Positions 44,772-52,664 of a stretch of DNA of 52,664 bases are shown here, piece by piece. This DNA comes from an uncultured Verrucomicrobiota bacterium (GTDB lineage: Bacteria > Verrucomicrobiota > Verrucomicrobiia > Opitutales > Opitutaceae). The position numbers were made by a program, and so were the translations under genes. The notes beneath the pieces are model-generated. The model did not search any database. It saw nothing but the letters and a program-made list of their open reading frames with translations, and was not told the DNA's origin. Each line of letters opens with the position of its first letter. Position 1 is the first letter of the stretch. The stretch covers positions 1 to 52,664 of the forward strand of contig CAIRBK010000089.1 of assembly GCA_903876795.1 (NCBI GenBank), in the 5' to 3' direction.

Positions 44772-45113
44772 TTAGTTGGAGTTGCCGTCTGAAAGGACGA
44801 TGCGGATGTGGGACATCTTCTTGCGGCGGGGCATCGCGGTGCCGCGGGCACCGGCCTTAAAGCGCTTGAGAACGGGGCCGTTTTCAACCAACGCGCTCTT
44901 CACGACGAGGGAATCGGCGGAGAGGTTGTTGTTGTTCTCGGCGTTGGCGATGGCGCTCTTCAGCGTCTTGACGATCAGGCGCGCGGACTTGCGCGGGATG
45001 AGCGTGAGGAGATCGACGGCATCGTTGGCCTTGCGACCTTGGATGGTGCGAACGACTTCGCGCACCTTTTTAGGGGACATGCGCGCGTAGCGAGTGAGGG
45101 CTTGGACTTCCAT
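44772..45113 (-). CDS. rplV: 50S ribosomal protein L22
   Basis: 113 residues. L22 lines the peptide exit tunnel. Motifs: YARMSPKKVREVVRTIQGRKANDAVDLL, KSARLIVKTLKSAIANAENN and the beta-hairpin end PRRKKMSHIRIVLSDGN. It is separated from rpsS by the small exported-protein gene, a break of the usual rpsS-rplV adjacency. Confidence 0.97.
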   Translation of the reverse strand: MEVQALTRYARMSPKKVREVVRTIQGRKANDAVDLLTLIPRKSARLIVKTLKSAIANAENNNNLSADSLVVKSALVENGPVLKRFKAGARGTAMPRRKKMSHIRIVLSDGNSN

Positions 45114-45179
45114 TTTGATTAAGATTCCCTTTGGGGGCGACAGCAGGACCAGGGTCCCCTGCCCTTTTGAGTTTATTGA

Positions 45180-45518
45180 TTATACTTTGAGAGTTTTCAC
45201 GGTGGCCGTATCGCCGGACTGGATCGATTGACCCGGGACAAGCTGGAGGATCAGAGCCGCGCCGGCTCGGGGACGGACGTCGACGAGGACAACCTCGGCG
45301 ACCGGGGCTCCGGAGCGCGTTACGCTGAACACCATGCCTCGGCGAAACCCGCCTTCGAAACCGGCACCGAGCAGAACGACATCCGCGACGCGGGTCGCCC
45401 GCACAGTCACCACCGAGGATGCCTCGACCGAACGGCTCGCCACCAAGCCGGCCGCCTGCACCACCGTCGTGGAAACGACGGGGAGCAAAACGAAGGCGAT
45501 GACGAGACGGCGGAACAT
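45180..45518 (-). CDS. small exported protein inserted in the S10 operon
   Basis: 112 residues with a signal peptide (FRRLVIAFVLLPVVSTTVVQ, cut near QAAGL). The mature part is a small beta-rich domain: ADVVLLGAGFEGGFRRGMVFSV, VAEVVLVDVRPRAGAALIL, then PGQSIQSGDTATVKTL. The pattern resembles the C-terminal barrel of FlgT-like proteins, but that is a loose likeness. It starts 17 bases after the rpsS stop and ends 66 bases before rplV, on the same strand and therefore on the same transcript. I know of no ribosomal or export role. A hairpin-forming stretch (GCAGGGGACC / GGTCCTGC) lies between it and rplV. Confidence 0.8.
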   Translation of the reverse strand: MFRRLVIAFVLLPVVSTTVVQAAGLVASRSVEASSVVTVRATRVADVVLLGAGFEGGFRRGMVFSVTRSGAPVAEVVLVDVRPRAGAALILQLVPGQSIQSGDTATVKTLKV

Positions 45519-45535
45519 GGCGGCGAATATGTTTA

Positions 45536-45814
45536 TCAGACTTCCTTGCGGGTCATGCCGCCGTGAGCCTTGAACACGCGGGTAAGCGCGAATTCGCCGA
45601 GCTTGTGGCCGACCATGTTCTCGGTGACGTAAACGGAGACGAAAGCCTTGCCGTTATGCACGTTGAACGTGTGCCCGATGAAATCGGGAGTGATGGTCGA
45701 GCGACGGGACCAGGTTTGAATGGGTTTCTTGGTGCTGCCAGTCTTGGCGGCCTTCTCGATCTTCTCGAGCAGGTGATAGTCCACGAAGAAACCTTTTTTG
45801 ATGGAACGAGCCAT
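45536..45814 (-). CDS. rpsS: 30S ribosomal protein S19
   Basis: 92 residues beginning [20 protein letters not shown]. It has S19 motifs [23 protein letters not shown] and [18 protein letters not shown]. It lies in the 30S head next to S13. It follows rplB directly. Confidence 0.97.
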   Translation of the reverse strand: MARSIKKGFFVDYHLLEKIEKAAKTGSTKKPIQTWSRRSTITPDFIGHTFNVHNGKAFVSVYVTENMVGHKLGEFALTRVFKAHGGMTRKEV

Positions 45815-45832
45815 GTGTGTAAGGTGTTGAGA

Positions 45833-46699
45833 TTACTTCTGACCGCGGGGTTTGCGCCCGTTGTGTCGGACGAGGATCTGGCTGTTCGAGGGCTTCGAAC
45901 GGCGACGGGTCGGGAAACCCTTGGCGAGCTGGCCCCAAGGCGACACGAGGTGCTGGCGACCGCCACCACCCTTGGACTTGCCTTGACCACCGCCGTTGGG
46001 GTGATCCACGGGGTTCATGGCGATACCACGCACGCGGGGGCGTTTGCCGAGCCAACGGCTGCGGCCGGCCTTGCCGAGCGAGGCGTTGATCTGGTCACCG
46101 TTGCCAACCTCGCCGATGGTGGCACGACAGTTAGGGTTAACCAGACGGATTTCTCCGGAAGGAAGCTTGATCTGGGCGGAACCGTTCTCGACGTTCACCA
46201 GCTCGATCGAGGTGCCGGCGGTGCGGCCCAACTGGGCGCCGCGACCGGGGACGAGCTCGACGTTGTGCAGCTTCGTGGAGGGCGGGATGATCGCCAGCGG
46301 GAAGTTGTTGCCGACGTTGAAGTCGTTGAGCGAAGCCTTGTCAGAGGTGAACACGCTATCGCCGGCCTTCAGGCCCTTCGGGGCGAGGATATAACGTTTC
46401 TCGCCAGTGGCGTAGGCCAGGAGGGCGATGTGGGCGGTGCGGTTAGGATCATACTCGATGGCCTGCACCTTGGCGGGCACGTTGAGGATGTCGCGCTTGA
46501 AGTCGATGATGCGATAGAGCTGCTTGTGGCCACCCCCGCGACGACGCGAGGTGATGCGGCCATAAACATTGCGACCGCCGCTCTTGGACTTCGACTCGGT
46601 GAGGGCGCGTTCAGGGCGCTTTTTGGAAATGCCCTCGGGCTTGTTCAGCTGCGTGAAGCGCTGGGCAGGCGTAAGGGGGCGGAAAGGTTTGAGAGCCAT
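45833..46699 (-). CDS. rplB: 50S ribosomal protein L2
   Basis: 288 residues beginning MALKPFRPLTPAQRFTQLNK. It contains SRRRGGGHKQLYRIIDFKRD and GVAMNPVDHPNGGG-type GIAMNPVDHPNGGGQGKSKGG, including the conserved His of the peptidyl transferase-related loop. It is slightly longer than E. coli L2 (273), with normal ends. Confidence 0.97.
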   Translation of the reverse strand: MALKPFRPLTPAQRFTQLNKPEGISKKRPERALTESKSKSGGRNVYGRITSRRRGGGHKQLYRIIDFKRDILNVPAKVQAIEYDPNRTAHIALLAYATGEKRYILAPKGLKAGDSVFTSDKASLNDFNVGNNFPLAIIPPSTKLHNVELVPGRGAQLGRTAGTSIELVNVENGSAQIKLPSGEIRLVNPNCRATIGEVGNGDQINASLGKAGRSRWLGKRPRVRGIAMNPVDHPNGGGQGKSKGGGGRQHLVSPWGQLAKGFPTRRRSKPSNSQILVRHNGRKPRGQK

Positions 46700-46716
46700 T
46701 GTGGTTGTTCTCCAGG

Positions 46717-46995
46717 TTAAACGAGCTCGATCTTGTCGCCGGCCTTGAGGGTGACGACGGCCTTCTTGTAGTCGGAAGTCGTGCTCGGGCGGCCTTGGCG
46801 GCTCTTTTTGTTTTTGCCGCGGATGACGGCAGTGTTGACGCGGGTCACGGAGACCTTGAAAGCCTTTTCAACGGCTTCCGCGATCTGGTGTTTGTTGGAG
46901 TCAATCGCGACCTGGAAGGTGTATTGGCCAAGCTCGGATGAGAGCTTGTTGGACTTCTCGGTCAGACGGACGAGTTTAAGGACGTTGGAGCTCAT
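46717..46995 (-). CDS. rplW: 50S ribosomal protein L23
   Basis: 92 residues: VRLTEKSNKLSSELGQYTFQV, KHQIAEAVEKAFKVSVTRVNT and the end YKKAVVTLKAGDKIELV. L23 is the docking point of trigger factor and SRP at the tunnel exit. Its start overlaps the end of rplD by one base. Confidence 0.96.
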   Translation of the reverse strand: MSSNVLKLVRLTEKSNKLSSELGQYTFQVAIDSNKHQIAEAVEKAFKVSVTRVNTAVIRGKNKKSRQGRPSTTSDYKKAVVTLKAGDKIELV

Positions 46996-47630
46996 TAGTT
47001 CTTACCTCCGTTGACGCGGGCGATGATCGCCTCGAGGGCTTTGGAGCTGACGATGATCTTCTTGTATTGGGCAAGATCGAGGGTGTTGAGCGTGCTGGCT
47101 TCCTGAAGCGCGACGCGCTCAAGGTTACAGGCGGCACGGGCGGTGTCGGCAGTGAACTCGGCATCGACGATGAGGATCTTGCCCTCGGGAGCGATGCGAC
47201 CGATGACCTGGTTAAGAACCTTGGTCTTCACCGGAGCGACTTCCCACTTCTCAATGACGTCCACCTCGCCGGCGGAAACGCGATCAAAGAGGGCTCGGCT
47301 GAATGCGAGGGCCTTAACCTTTGAATTGATCTTCTTGGAGTAATCGCGGGGCTTGGGGCCGAACACGACACCACCACCGACCCAGATCGGTGAACGGGTG
47401 GAACCGGCGCGGGCGCGACCGGTGCCCTTTTGACGCCAAGGCTTCTTGCCACCGCCGGAGACTTCGCCACGAGTCTTCGTGGAGTGGGTGCCGAGACGGT
47501 TGTTGGCGTTGATCGCGACGATCACTTCCTTGACGGCTTGGAGTCCCTTGTCGCCTTCAAAGGTAGGAAGGCCGACGAAATCTTGTTCGCGAGAGGTCTT
47601 GCCGTCGGAGCTGAAAACTTTGAGTTTCAT
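46995..47630 (-). CDS. rplD: 50S ribosomal protein L4
   Basis: 211 residues. The tunnel loop is THSTKTRGEVSGGGKKPWRQ, then GTGRARAGSTRSPIWVGGGVV. The globular part ends EAIIARVNGGKN. L4 also represses the S10 operon in E. coli; a matching leader was not identified here. Confidence 0.97.
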   Translation of the reverse strand: MKLKVFSSDGKTSREQDFVGLPTFEGDKGLQAVKEVIVAINANNRLGTHSTKTRGEVSGGGKKPWRQKGTGRARAGSTRSPIWVGGGVVFGPKPRDYSKKINSKVKALAFSRALFDRVSAGEVDVIEKWEVAPVKTKVLNQVIGRIAPEGKILIVDAEFTADTARAACNLERVALQEASTLNTLDLAQYKKIIVSSKALEAIIARVNGGKN

Positions 47631-47654
47631 GTCTGTATTTCCCTTGGGTTAGTC

Positions 47655-48302
47655 TTATTTCTTGGGCTGACCCTTTATGGCGGTGCGGACGATAACATCG
47701 TCACCGTTGGCGCCGGGGATGGCACCCTTGACCAGGAGGAGGTTCTTCTCGGGAATAATCTTCACCAAGGTGAGGTTCTGAGTGGTGACACGAACCTGGC
47801 CCATGTGACCCGGCATGGCCTGGTTCTTCCAGGTGCGTCCAGGGGTCTGGCGCATACCGATCGAACCTATGCGGCGGTGGAACATGGACCCGTGGGAGGC
47901 GGGACCGCCACCGACACGGAAACGTTTCACCACGCCTTGGAAGCCTTTGCCCTTGGTTACGCCGATGACGTCAACAAGCTGGCCTTCTTTGAATTCCGCG
48001 ACGGTGACAACGTCACCGACTTTGACGGAAGCGACATCGTCGAGACGCACTTCACTAAGTACTCGCGGAGCCTCTTCGAGACCGGCCTTGGCGGCATGGC
48101 TCTTTTCGGCCTTGGATGCATTCTTCGACTTCTGCTTGGAGAAACCGAGCTGGACGGCGTTGTAACCGTCAGTCTGCGTTGTCTTGATCTGGACGACCGG
48201 GCAAGGGCCCGCTTCGACCACGGTGACGGGGACTAGGACGTTTTGAGCGTCATAGACCTGCGTCATCCCGATTTTTTTACCGATGAGGGTGCTGATGGAC
48301 AT
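47655..48302 (-). CDS. rplC: 50S ribosomal protein L3
   Basis: 215 residues beginning MSISTLIGKKIGMTQVYDAQ. It includes VIGVTKGKGFQGVVKRF, PASHGSMFHRRIGSIGMRQTPGRTWKNQAMPGHMG, the region with the usual N5-methylated Gln. It follows rpsJ after a 122-base gap containing GTGCAC repeats (48362-48376), which may hold control sites. Confidence 0.97.
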   Translation of the reverse strand: MSISTLIGKKIGMTQVYDAQNVLVPVTVVEAGPCPVVQIKTTQTDGYNAVQLGFSKQKSKNASKAEKSHAAKAGLEEAPRVLSEVRLDDVASVKVGDVVTVAEFKEGQLVDVIGVTKGKGFQGVVKRFRVGGGPASHGSMFHRRIGSIGMRQTPGRTWKNQAMPGHMGQVRVTTQNLTLVKIIPEKNLLLVKGAIPGANGDDVIVRTAIKGQPKK

Positions 48303-48424
48303 GGCTAAGTGGTAGGTGGAAAGATTTCCGTTTAACGACCTACATTAGAGAGACCCAGCGGTGCACGTGGTGCACATGGGCAGCTGCTAAAGTAAAGTAT
48401 TTAAGAACAGAGTCGGTCTTTAAT

Positions 48425-48733
48425 TCAGACGTTGATCGTGATGTCAACGCCGGACGGCAGATTTAATTTCTTCAACTCGTCAACCGTCTGGGCGGTCGGC
48501 TCGATGATATCAATGAGTCGCTTGTGCGTGCGTGTCTCGAACTGCTCCATCGACTTTTTGTCTACGTGCGGGGAGCGATTGACAGTCAGCTTCTCGATAC
48601 GGGTCGGAAGCGGAATAGGACCCGAAACTCGGGCGCCTGAGCGCTTGGCTGTCTCGACGATTTCCGAGGCGGACTGATCGATCACGCGATAGTCGAAGCC
48701 TTGGAGTTTGATACGGATGCGTTGGCCTTTCAT
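48425..48733 (-). CDS. rpsJ: 30S ribosomal protein S10
   Basis: 102 residues beginning [20 protein letters not shown]. It contains [33 protein letters not shown], the S10/NusE signature. It also works in antitermination as NusE. It lies 21 bases after fusA; tuf, commonly between them, is absent. Confidence 0.97.
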   Translation of the reverse strand: MKGQRIRIKLQGFDYRVIDQSASEIVETAKRSGARVSGPIPLPTRIEKLTVNRSPHVDKKSMEQFETRTHKRLIDIIEPTAQTVDELKKLNLPSGVDITINV

Positions 48734-48754
48734 GGCGATAAAAAGAACGAAGGA

Positions 48755-50938
48755 TTAGGTGCGAGCGGGAGCCTTGGAGGAAGACTCAACGATCTTGGTG
48801 AGGAGCGAGTTCGGAACCTGCTCGAAATGGGAAGGCGTGATGGACGCAGAAGCGCGGCCCTTGGAGAGTGAGCGGATGTCGGTGACATAACCGAAGAGCA
48901 TCTCAAGTGGAACGTGCGAGTTGATGATGCACGCGCCATTCTTGGACTCCATGCCGTTGATACGGCCGCGACGACGGTTGATGTCGCCAATCAGGTCGCC
49001 CTGATACTCCTCGGGAGTGGTCACTTCGACACCCATGATGGGCTCAAGGAGAATCGGCTGGGCGGCCCTCATGGCCTCCTTGAAGGCGAAGATACCTGCC
49101 ATCTTGAATGCCATTTCGGACGAGTCCACGTCGTGGAACGATCCGTCAACGATGCGAACGATGACATCGACAACGGGATAACCCGCGACCACGCCGTTAT
49201 TGGCGGCTTCGAGGATACCGTCGGTCGAAGGCTTGATGAACTCCTTGGGAATGGAACCACCAACGGTCTCGTTGAATACTTCGACGCCCTTGCCCTTTTC
49301 ATTGGGCTCCATCTTGACGATGACGTGACCGTATTGGCCTTTACCACCGGACTGACGGATGAATTTGCCCTCACCGTCGGCATTGGCGGTGATGGTCTCA
49401 CGATAGGCAATCTGGGGCTTGCCTGCGGTGGCCTCGACCTTGAATTCGCGTTTCATTCGGTCGACGATGATTTCAAGGTGAAGCTCGCCCATGCCGGCGA
49501 GAATCGTCTGGCCGGTGTCTGTATCGGTCTTGACACGCAATGTCGGATCTTCCGCAACGAGACGCTGAAGAGCATTACCCAACTTCTCCTGGTCAGCTTT
49601 GGAATTGGGTTCGATCGACATCGCGATCACAGGCTCGGGGAAAGACGGCGGCTCTAGCCGAACGTCGTAGTCCTCATGGCAGAGCGTGTCACCGGTGATG
49701 ACGTCCTTCACGCCGACCAGCGCGCAAATGTCGCCCGAATAGGCGATGTCGATTTCTTCGCGGTCCATCGCGCGCATGAGTACAAGACGGCTGACGCGCT
49801 CGCTACGACGCGTGCGAGGATTGTAAAGAGAAGCGCCTTTGGTAACAGTGCCGGTGTAAACACGGTAGAAAACCAACTTGCCGACGAACGGGTCGGTCCA
49901 GAGCTTAAATGCGAGACCTGCCAGCTTCGCTTTGTCGTCAACGACGACGGAGACTGAGTTGCCGTCGCTGTCCCCGCCCTTCATCGGGGGGACGTCAATC
50001 GGGCTGGGAAGATAGTTGACCACACAGTCAAGCAAGCGTTGAACACCCTTCTTTTTGAAGGCTGAGCCCGGAACGACGCCGGTAAACTTCATGGAAATCG
50101 TGGCCTTGCGAACCGCAACCAAGAGGTCGGCCGGGGTGATCTCCTCGCCTCCGAGATATTTCTCGGCTAGCGAGTCATCAAAGTCGGAGGCGGCCTCGAT
50201 GAGTTTCTCGCGGTAATCCCTGGCTTGTGCGGCGAGTTCGGCGGGGATCGGATGGCGCTTTGGATCAAGGTCCATGTTCATGGGATCCTCGAACAGGTAA
50301 GCACAGTTTTGCACCAGATCCACAAGACCGCTGAAGGTCTCCTCCTTGCCGATCGGAATAAAGAGAGGGTGCGCGTTGGCACCCAACTTCTCGCGCATCT
50401 CGGAGACGGCGCGGAAGAAATCTGCACCCGTGCGATCCATCTTGTTGATGAAGGCAATGCGGGGAACACCGTATTTGTTGGCCTGGCGCCAGACGGTCTC
50501 GGACTGGGGCTGAACACCGGCTACGGCGCAGAAAACAGCGACGGCACCGTCGAGGACTCGCATGGAACGCTCCACCTCGGCGGTGAAGTCCACGTGTCCT
50601 GGAGTATCGATGATATTGATACGCTGTTTGATGCCCTTCCACGGACCACAGGAGGCGTTCCATGCGCAGGAAATGGCGGCGGCGGTGATGGTGATGCCTC
50701 GCTCACGCTCCTGCTCCATCCAGTCGGTCACGGCAGTTCCCTCGTGCACCTCACCCATCTTATGGACTGCGCCGGAGTAGAAGAGAATCCGCTCGGTGGT
50801 GGTCGTCTTGCCGGCGTCGATGTGCGCGGCAATGCCTATGTTACGAGTCCACTCGAGGGGAAACGGACGGTCCTTCGCGTTGGCGGCGGAGATCTTGGAT
50901 TTCTCGGTGACGATGGAAATGACGGGAGCTTCGGACAT
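48755..50938 (-). CDS. fusA: translation elongation factor G
   Basis: 727 residues. The GTPase domain shows [19 protein letters not shown], the switch [34 protein letters not shown] and [10 protein letters not shown]. Domains II-V are complete, with the domain IV region [14 protein letters not shown]. The N-terminus carries about 27 extra residues before [15 protein letters not shown]. It follows rpsG and precedes rpsJ on one strand, so str and S10 genes are probably transcribed together. Confidence 0.97.
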   Translation of the reverse strand: MSEAPVISIVTEKSKISAANAKDRPFPLEWTRNIGIAAHIDAGKTTTTERILFYSGAVHKMGEVHEGTAVTDWMEQERERGITITAAAISCAWNASCGPWKGIKQRINIIDTPGHVDFTAEVERSMRVLDGAVAVFCAVAGVQPQSETVWRQANKYGVPRIAFINKMDRTGADFFRAVSEMREKLGANAHPLFIPIGKEETFSGLVDLVQNCAYLFEDPMNMDLDPKRHPIPAELAAQARDYREKLIEAASDFDDSLAEKYLGGEEITPADLLVAVRKATISMKFTGVVPGSAFKKKGVQRLLDCVVNYLPSPIDVPPMKGGDSDGNSVSVVVDDKAKLAGLAFKLWTDPFVGKLVFYRVYTGTVTKGASLYNPRTRRSERVSRLVLMRAMDREEIDIAYSGDICALVGVKDVITGDTLCHEDYDVRLEPPSFPEPVIAMSIEPNSKADQEKLGNALQRLVAEDPTLRVKTDTDTGQTILAGMGELHLEIIVDRMKREFKVEATAGKPQIAYRETITANADGEGKFIRQSGGKGQYGHVIVKMEPNEKGKGVEVFNETVGGSIPKEFIKPSTDGILEAANNGVVAGYPVVDVIVRIVDGSFHDVDSSEMAFKMAGIFAFKEAMRAAQPILLEPIMGVEVTTPEEYQGDLIGDINRRRGRINGMESKNGACIINSHVPLEMLFGYVTDIRSLSKGRASASITPSHFEQVPNSLLTKIVESSSKAPART

Positions 50939-50959
50939 GGTCGGCGAATAACTAACGGT

Positions 50960-51433
50960 TTACCAGCGGAGGTGGGCGAAGGCTCGGTTAGCCTGGGCCA
51001 TCTTGTGGGTGTCTTCCTTTTTCTTTACGACCGTGCCAGTGTTGTTGTATGCATCCACTATCTCAGCGGCGAGAGCCTCACGCATCGGCTGGCCCTTTCG
51101 GGCGGCTGCGGCAGAAACGATCCAGCGAAGGGCCAGACTCTCCTGGCGCTCATAGGAAATTTCCACTGGAACCTGGTAAGTCGCACCACCGACGCGGCGG
51201 CTCTTTACCTCAAGACGTGGACGGGCGTTCTCCAATGCACCAATCATGAGATCGACAGGATCACCCTTTTCAAGCTTCTCGGAGACTTTCTCGAAGGCAC
51301 CGTAAACGATACGCTCGGCGGTGTTCTTCTTGCCGTCTTCCATGACGACGTTGACGAGATGGGCTACAAGCGTGCTGTTGTAGCGGATATCCGGGGTGGT
51401 CTGGCGCTTATCGGCTTTGTGGCGGCGTGACAT
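50960..51433 (-). CDS. rpsG: 30S ribosomal protein S7
   Basis: 157 residues beginning [20 protein letters not shown]. It has [20 protein letters not shown] and [30 protein letters not shown]7 starts assembly of the 30S head and in E. coli represses the str operon. It follows rpsL by 19 bases. Confidence 0.97.
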   Translation of the reverse strand: MSRRHKADKRQTTPDIRYNSTLVAHLVNVVMEDGKKNTAERIVYGAFEKVSEKLEKGDPVDLMIGALENARPRLEVKSRRVGGATYQVPVEISYERQESLALRWIVSAAAARKGQPMREALAAEIVDAYNNTGTVVKKKEDTHKMAQANRAFAHLRW

Positions 51434-51452
51434 AACTAGGATTTCTTATAGG

Positions 51453-51836
51453 TTACTTCTTGGCGGCCTTCGGACGCTTTACACCGTATTTAGAGCGGCT
51501 GCGACGGCGCTTTTCCACGCCCGTGGCGTCGAGGGTGCCGCGAACGATATGGTAACGCACGCCCGGCAAGTCCTTCACGCGACCGCCACGAACCAACACG
51601 ATGGAGTGCTCTTGGAGATTGTGGCCCTCGTCGGGAATGTAGGAGATGACCTCGTTGCCGTTGGTCAGGCGAACCTTGGCGACCTTGCGGATAGCGGAGT
51701 TGGGCTTCTTGGGTGTGCGGGTCATGACCTGCACGCACACGCCGCGGCGGAAAGGATTACCGGAAAGCGCGGGCGACTTGGATTTCGCGCGAATCTGGCG
51801 ACGTCCTTTGCGCACGAGTTGGTTGATGGTGGGCAT
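51453..51836 (-). CDS. rpsL: 30S ribosomal protein S12
   Basis: 127 residues. It has [20 protein letters not shown] and [23 protein letters not shown]. The lysines linked to streptomycin response (in PKKPNS and GGRVKDLPG) are wild type. It is the first gene of the translation cluster in this direction. Confidence 0.97.
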   Translation of the reverse strand: MPTINQLVRKGRRQIRAKSKSPALSGNPFRRGVCVQVMTRTPKKPNSAIRKVAKVRLTNGNEVISYIPDEGHNLQEHSIVLVRGGRVKDLPGVRYHIVRGTLDATGVEKRRRSRSKYGVKRPKAAKK

Positions 51837-51931
51837 ATCGATGAGTGGCTATGAAATGAGGAAAAGAGGTGGAAGCTACCAAGGCAGGGAGCCTCGGCAA
51901 GAAGATTCTTGGAAAAAAAATTGACGCCCGG

Positions 51932-51954
51932 AAAAACCGACCCTTCGGCTCGGT
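51932..51954 (-). terminator. terminator-like hairpin in the rpsL leader, proximal
   Basis: On the minus strand ACCGAGCC pairs with GGGTCGGT (one mismatch, loop GAA), followed by TTTTT. It lies about 100 bases upstream of rpsL and may be an attenuator or a remnant terminator of a lost gene. Confidence 0.55.
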
Positions 51955-51965
51955 GTTTCTGGATT

Positions 51966-51998
51966 AAAAAGCGTTCGTCATTCCAAACAAACAACGCT
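51966..51998 (-). terminator. terminator-like hairpin in the rpsL leader, distal
   Basis: On the minus strand AGCGTT (51998-51993) pairs with AACGCT (51975-51970), leading into TTTTTAAT. The six-base stem with a 17-base loop is weak on its own. Confidence 0.35.
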
Positions 51999-52375
51999 CG
52001 TTGAGAGGTAGTAATCTCCCATCAAACATAGGCAATCCAACCGCCACAAGGGCAAAGTGCGCATGCGCCGCTTCCGCCATTCCCGTCTGCAACTCCAGGA
52101 TTCCATATCCCGACACCAGGCCCTGCTAAGGCCGCGCCTTCGGCAACAAGCGCTGCCAACCGCTCGGAGACATCCGCACGTGAAAAATGCCTCCCACGGC
52201 AGCCCACCCCACCACCACCCCGGTTACAACAAATCAGGCCAAAAAATGTATTCAAACTATGATTACGTACCTTTTTTTTGGGCACTAAATAATGGCCGTA
52301 TTCGCACTTACAACGACTTCACTAACCGTAAACAGCATTGGTTGTATCCTGAGCCTGCCCCGAATCGACGGACAC

Positions 52376-52664
52376 GAGGCCTTACAGACCGAAATCGAGC
52401 GGCTGTGACAGGATCTGGCGAGGATCACCGAACAGAGGAACATCCTAAAAAAACCGCAGGTAACCTTTCTGATCCATCGCACAGCGATATGCCCGGATCG
52501 AAGCGATGAGCCCCGAGCATCCTATTAACCTAAAATGCGCAGTTAAAGGGCTGCGGATATTGGCGAGGCATCTGCTGCACAGGGGTTTGTATGCAAACCG
52601 AGACTGTCAGCGAGTTTCACCCGGCGGGTGAAGGCGATTTTGTGTTTACGACGGCGGGCGGCAA
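52376..52664 (+). pseudogene. relic of an IS3-family transposase (OrfA end, possible OrfB start)
   Basis: The frame from 52376 reads EALQTEIERL, a TGA (52406-52408), then QDLARITEQRNILKK: the leucine-zipper end of IS3-family OrfA with one stop inside. After an A-run (52446-52452) the expected tail continues in another frame (KKTAGNLSDP, then MPGSKR and TGA at 52507-52509), so there is also a frameshift. A piece starting near 52506 (MSPEHPINLKCAVKGL) may be the decayed start of OrfB and runs towards the right edge. It is non-functional. Confidence 0.6.

Larger units (their letters stand above)
51837..52375. other. gene-free leader region upstream of rpsL and AT-rich patch
   Basis: It contains two terminator-like hairpins (51932-51954 and 51970-51998) and an AT-rich stretch (about 52228-52345) unlike the rest of the window. 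Short frames such as one starting MYSNYDYVPFF at 52246 exist, but none is convincing. The promoter of the ribosomal cluster must lie here; I could not fix a clear -35/-10 pair. Confidence 0.5.

Noticed and set aside
51453-51836. Streptomycin-resistance changes in S12
   Set aside because: The lysines of PKKPNS and GGRVKDLPG are unchanged.
52022-52285. Minus-strand frame of 87 codons upstream of rpsL
   Set aside because: Gly/Ala-rich piece with no start context or family; part of the leader and accessory DNA.

Overview
The window looks like a chromosomal piece of a GC-rich member of the Verrucomicrobiota, most likely an Opitutaceae relative. This rests on the style of the ribosomal proteins, the fused DtxR-FeoA regulator, and dispersed intergenic repeats; no 16S gene is present to confirm it. 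Almost all genes lie on the minus strand. No rRNA, tRNA or CRISPR array was found.

Layout. 1-900: decayed DNA, with a gene start running off the left edge and a GIY-YIG (T5orf172) nuclease gene broken by a TAG codon. 925-8012: minus-strand run of a transglutaminase/DUF3488 protein, DUF58 protein, MoxR ATPase, two exported or anchored proteins and a DUF4013 membrane protein. 8053-12918: farnesyl diphosphate synthase, then a 2-hydroxyacid module (GlcD-like oxidase, D-2-hydroxyacid dehydrogenase, Ldh_2 dehydrogenase). The module is bracketed by inverted copies of an intergenic repeat that contains a small element with terminal inverted repeats. 13642-16871: ferrous iron uptake, with FeoB split into GTPase and membrane genes and a DtxR-FeoA fusion regulator. 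17081-24402: aldehyde dehydrogenase, DprA, SbtA-type bicarbonate transporter, Nnr, AcpS, PdxJ and a membrane protein. 24518-32524: citrate synthase, hisH-hisB-hisC-hisD with REPINs in two gaps, a LolA-like exported protein, guaA and a small zinc-ribbon protein.

32654-51836 is one minus-strand translation locus: str (rpsL, rpsG, fusA), S10, spc and alpha genes ending with rpoA and rplQ at a strong terminator. It departs from the textbook order in several ways. tuf, rpmD, infA and rpmJ are missing. An exported 112-residue protein sits between rpsS and rplV. A terminator-like hairpin separates rplO from secY. The adk position holds an adenylate-kinase-like protein without a P-loop. SecY has an extra C-terminal hydrophobic helix, and S11 has an 80-residue Ala/Pro/Lys-rich N-terminal extension. 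The right end (51840-52664) holds the rpsL leader, an AT-rich patch and a decayed IS3-family transposase relic.

The observations I rate highest are the P-loop-less Adk homologue, the element whose core is flipped relative to its inverted flanks, the REPINs inside the his operon, and the exported protein inside the S10 operon.
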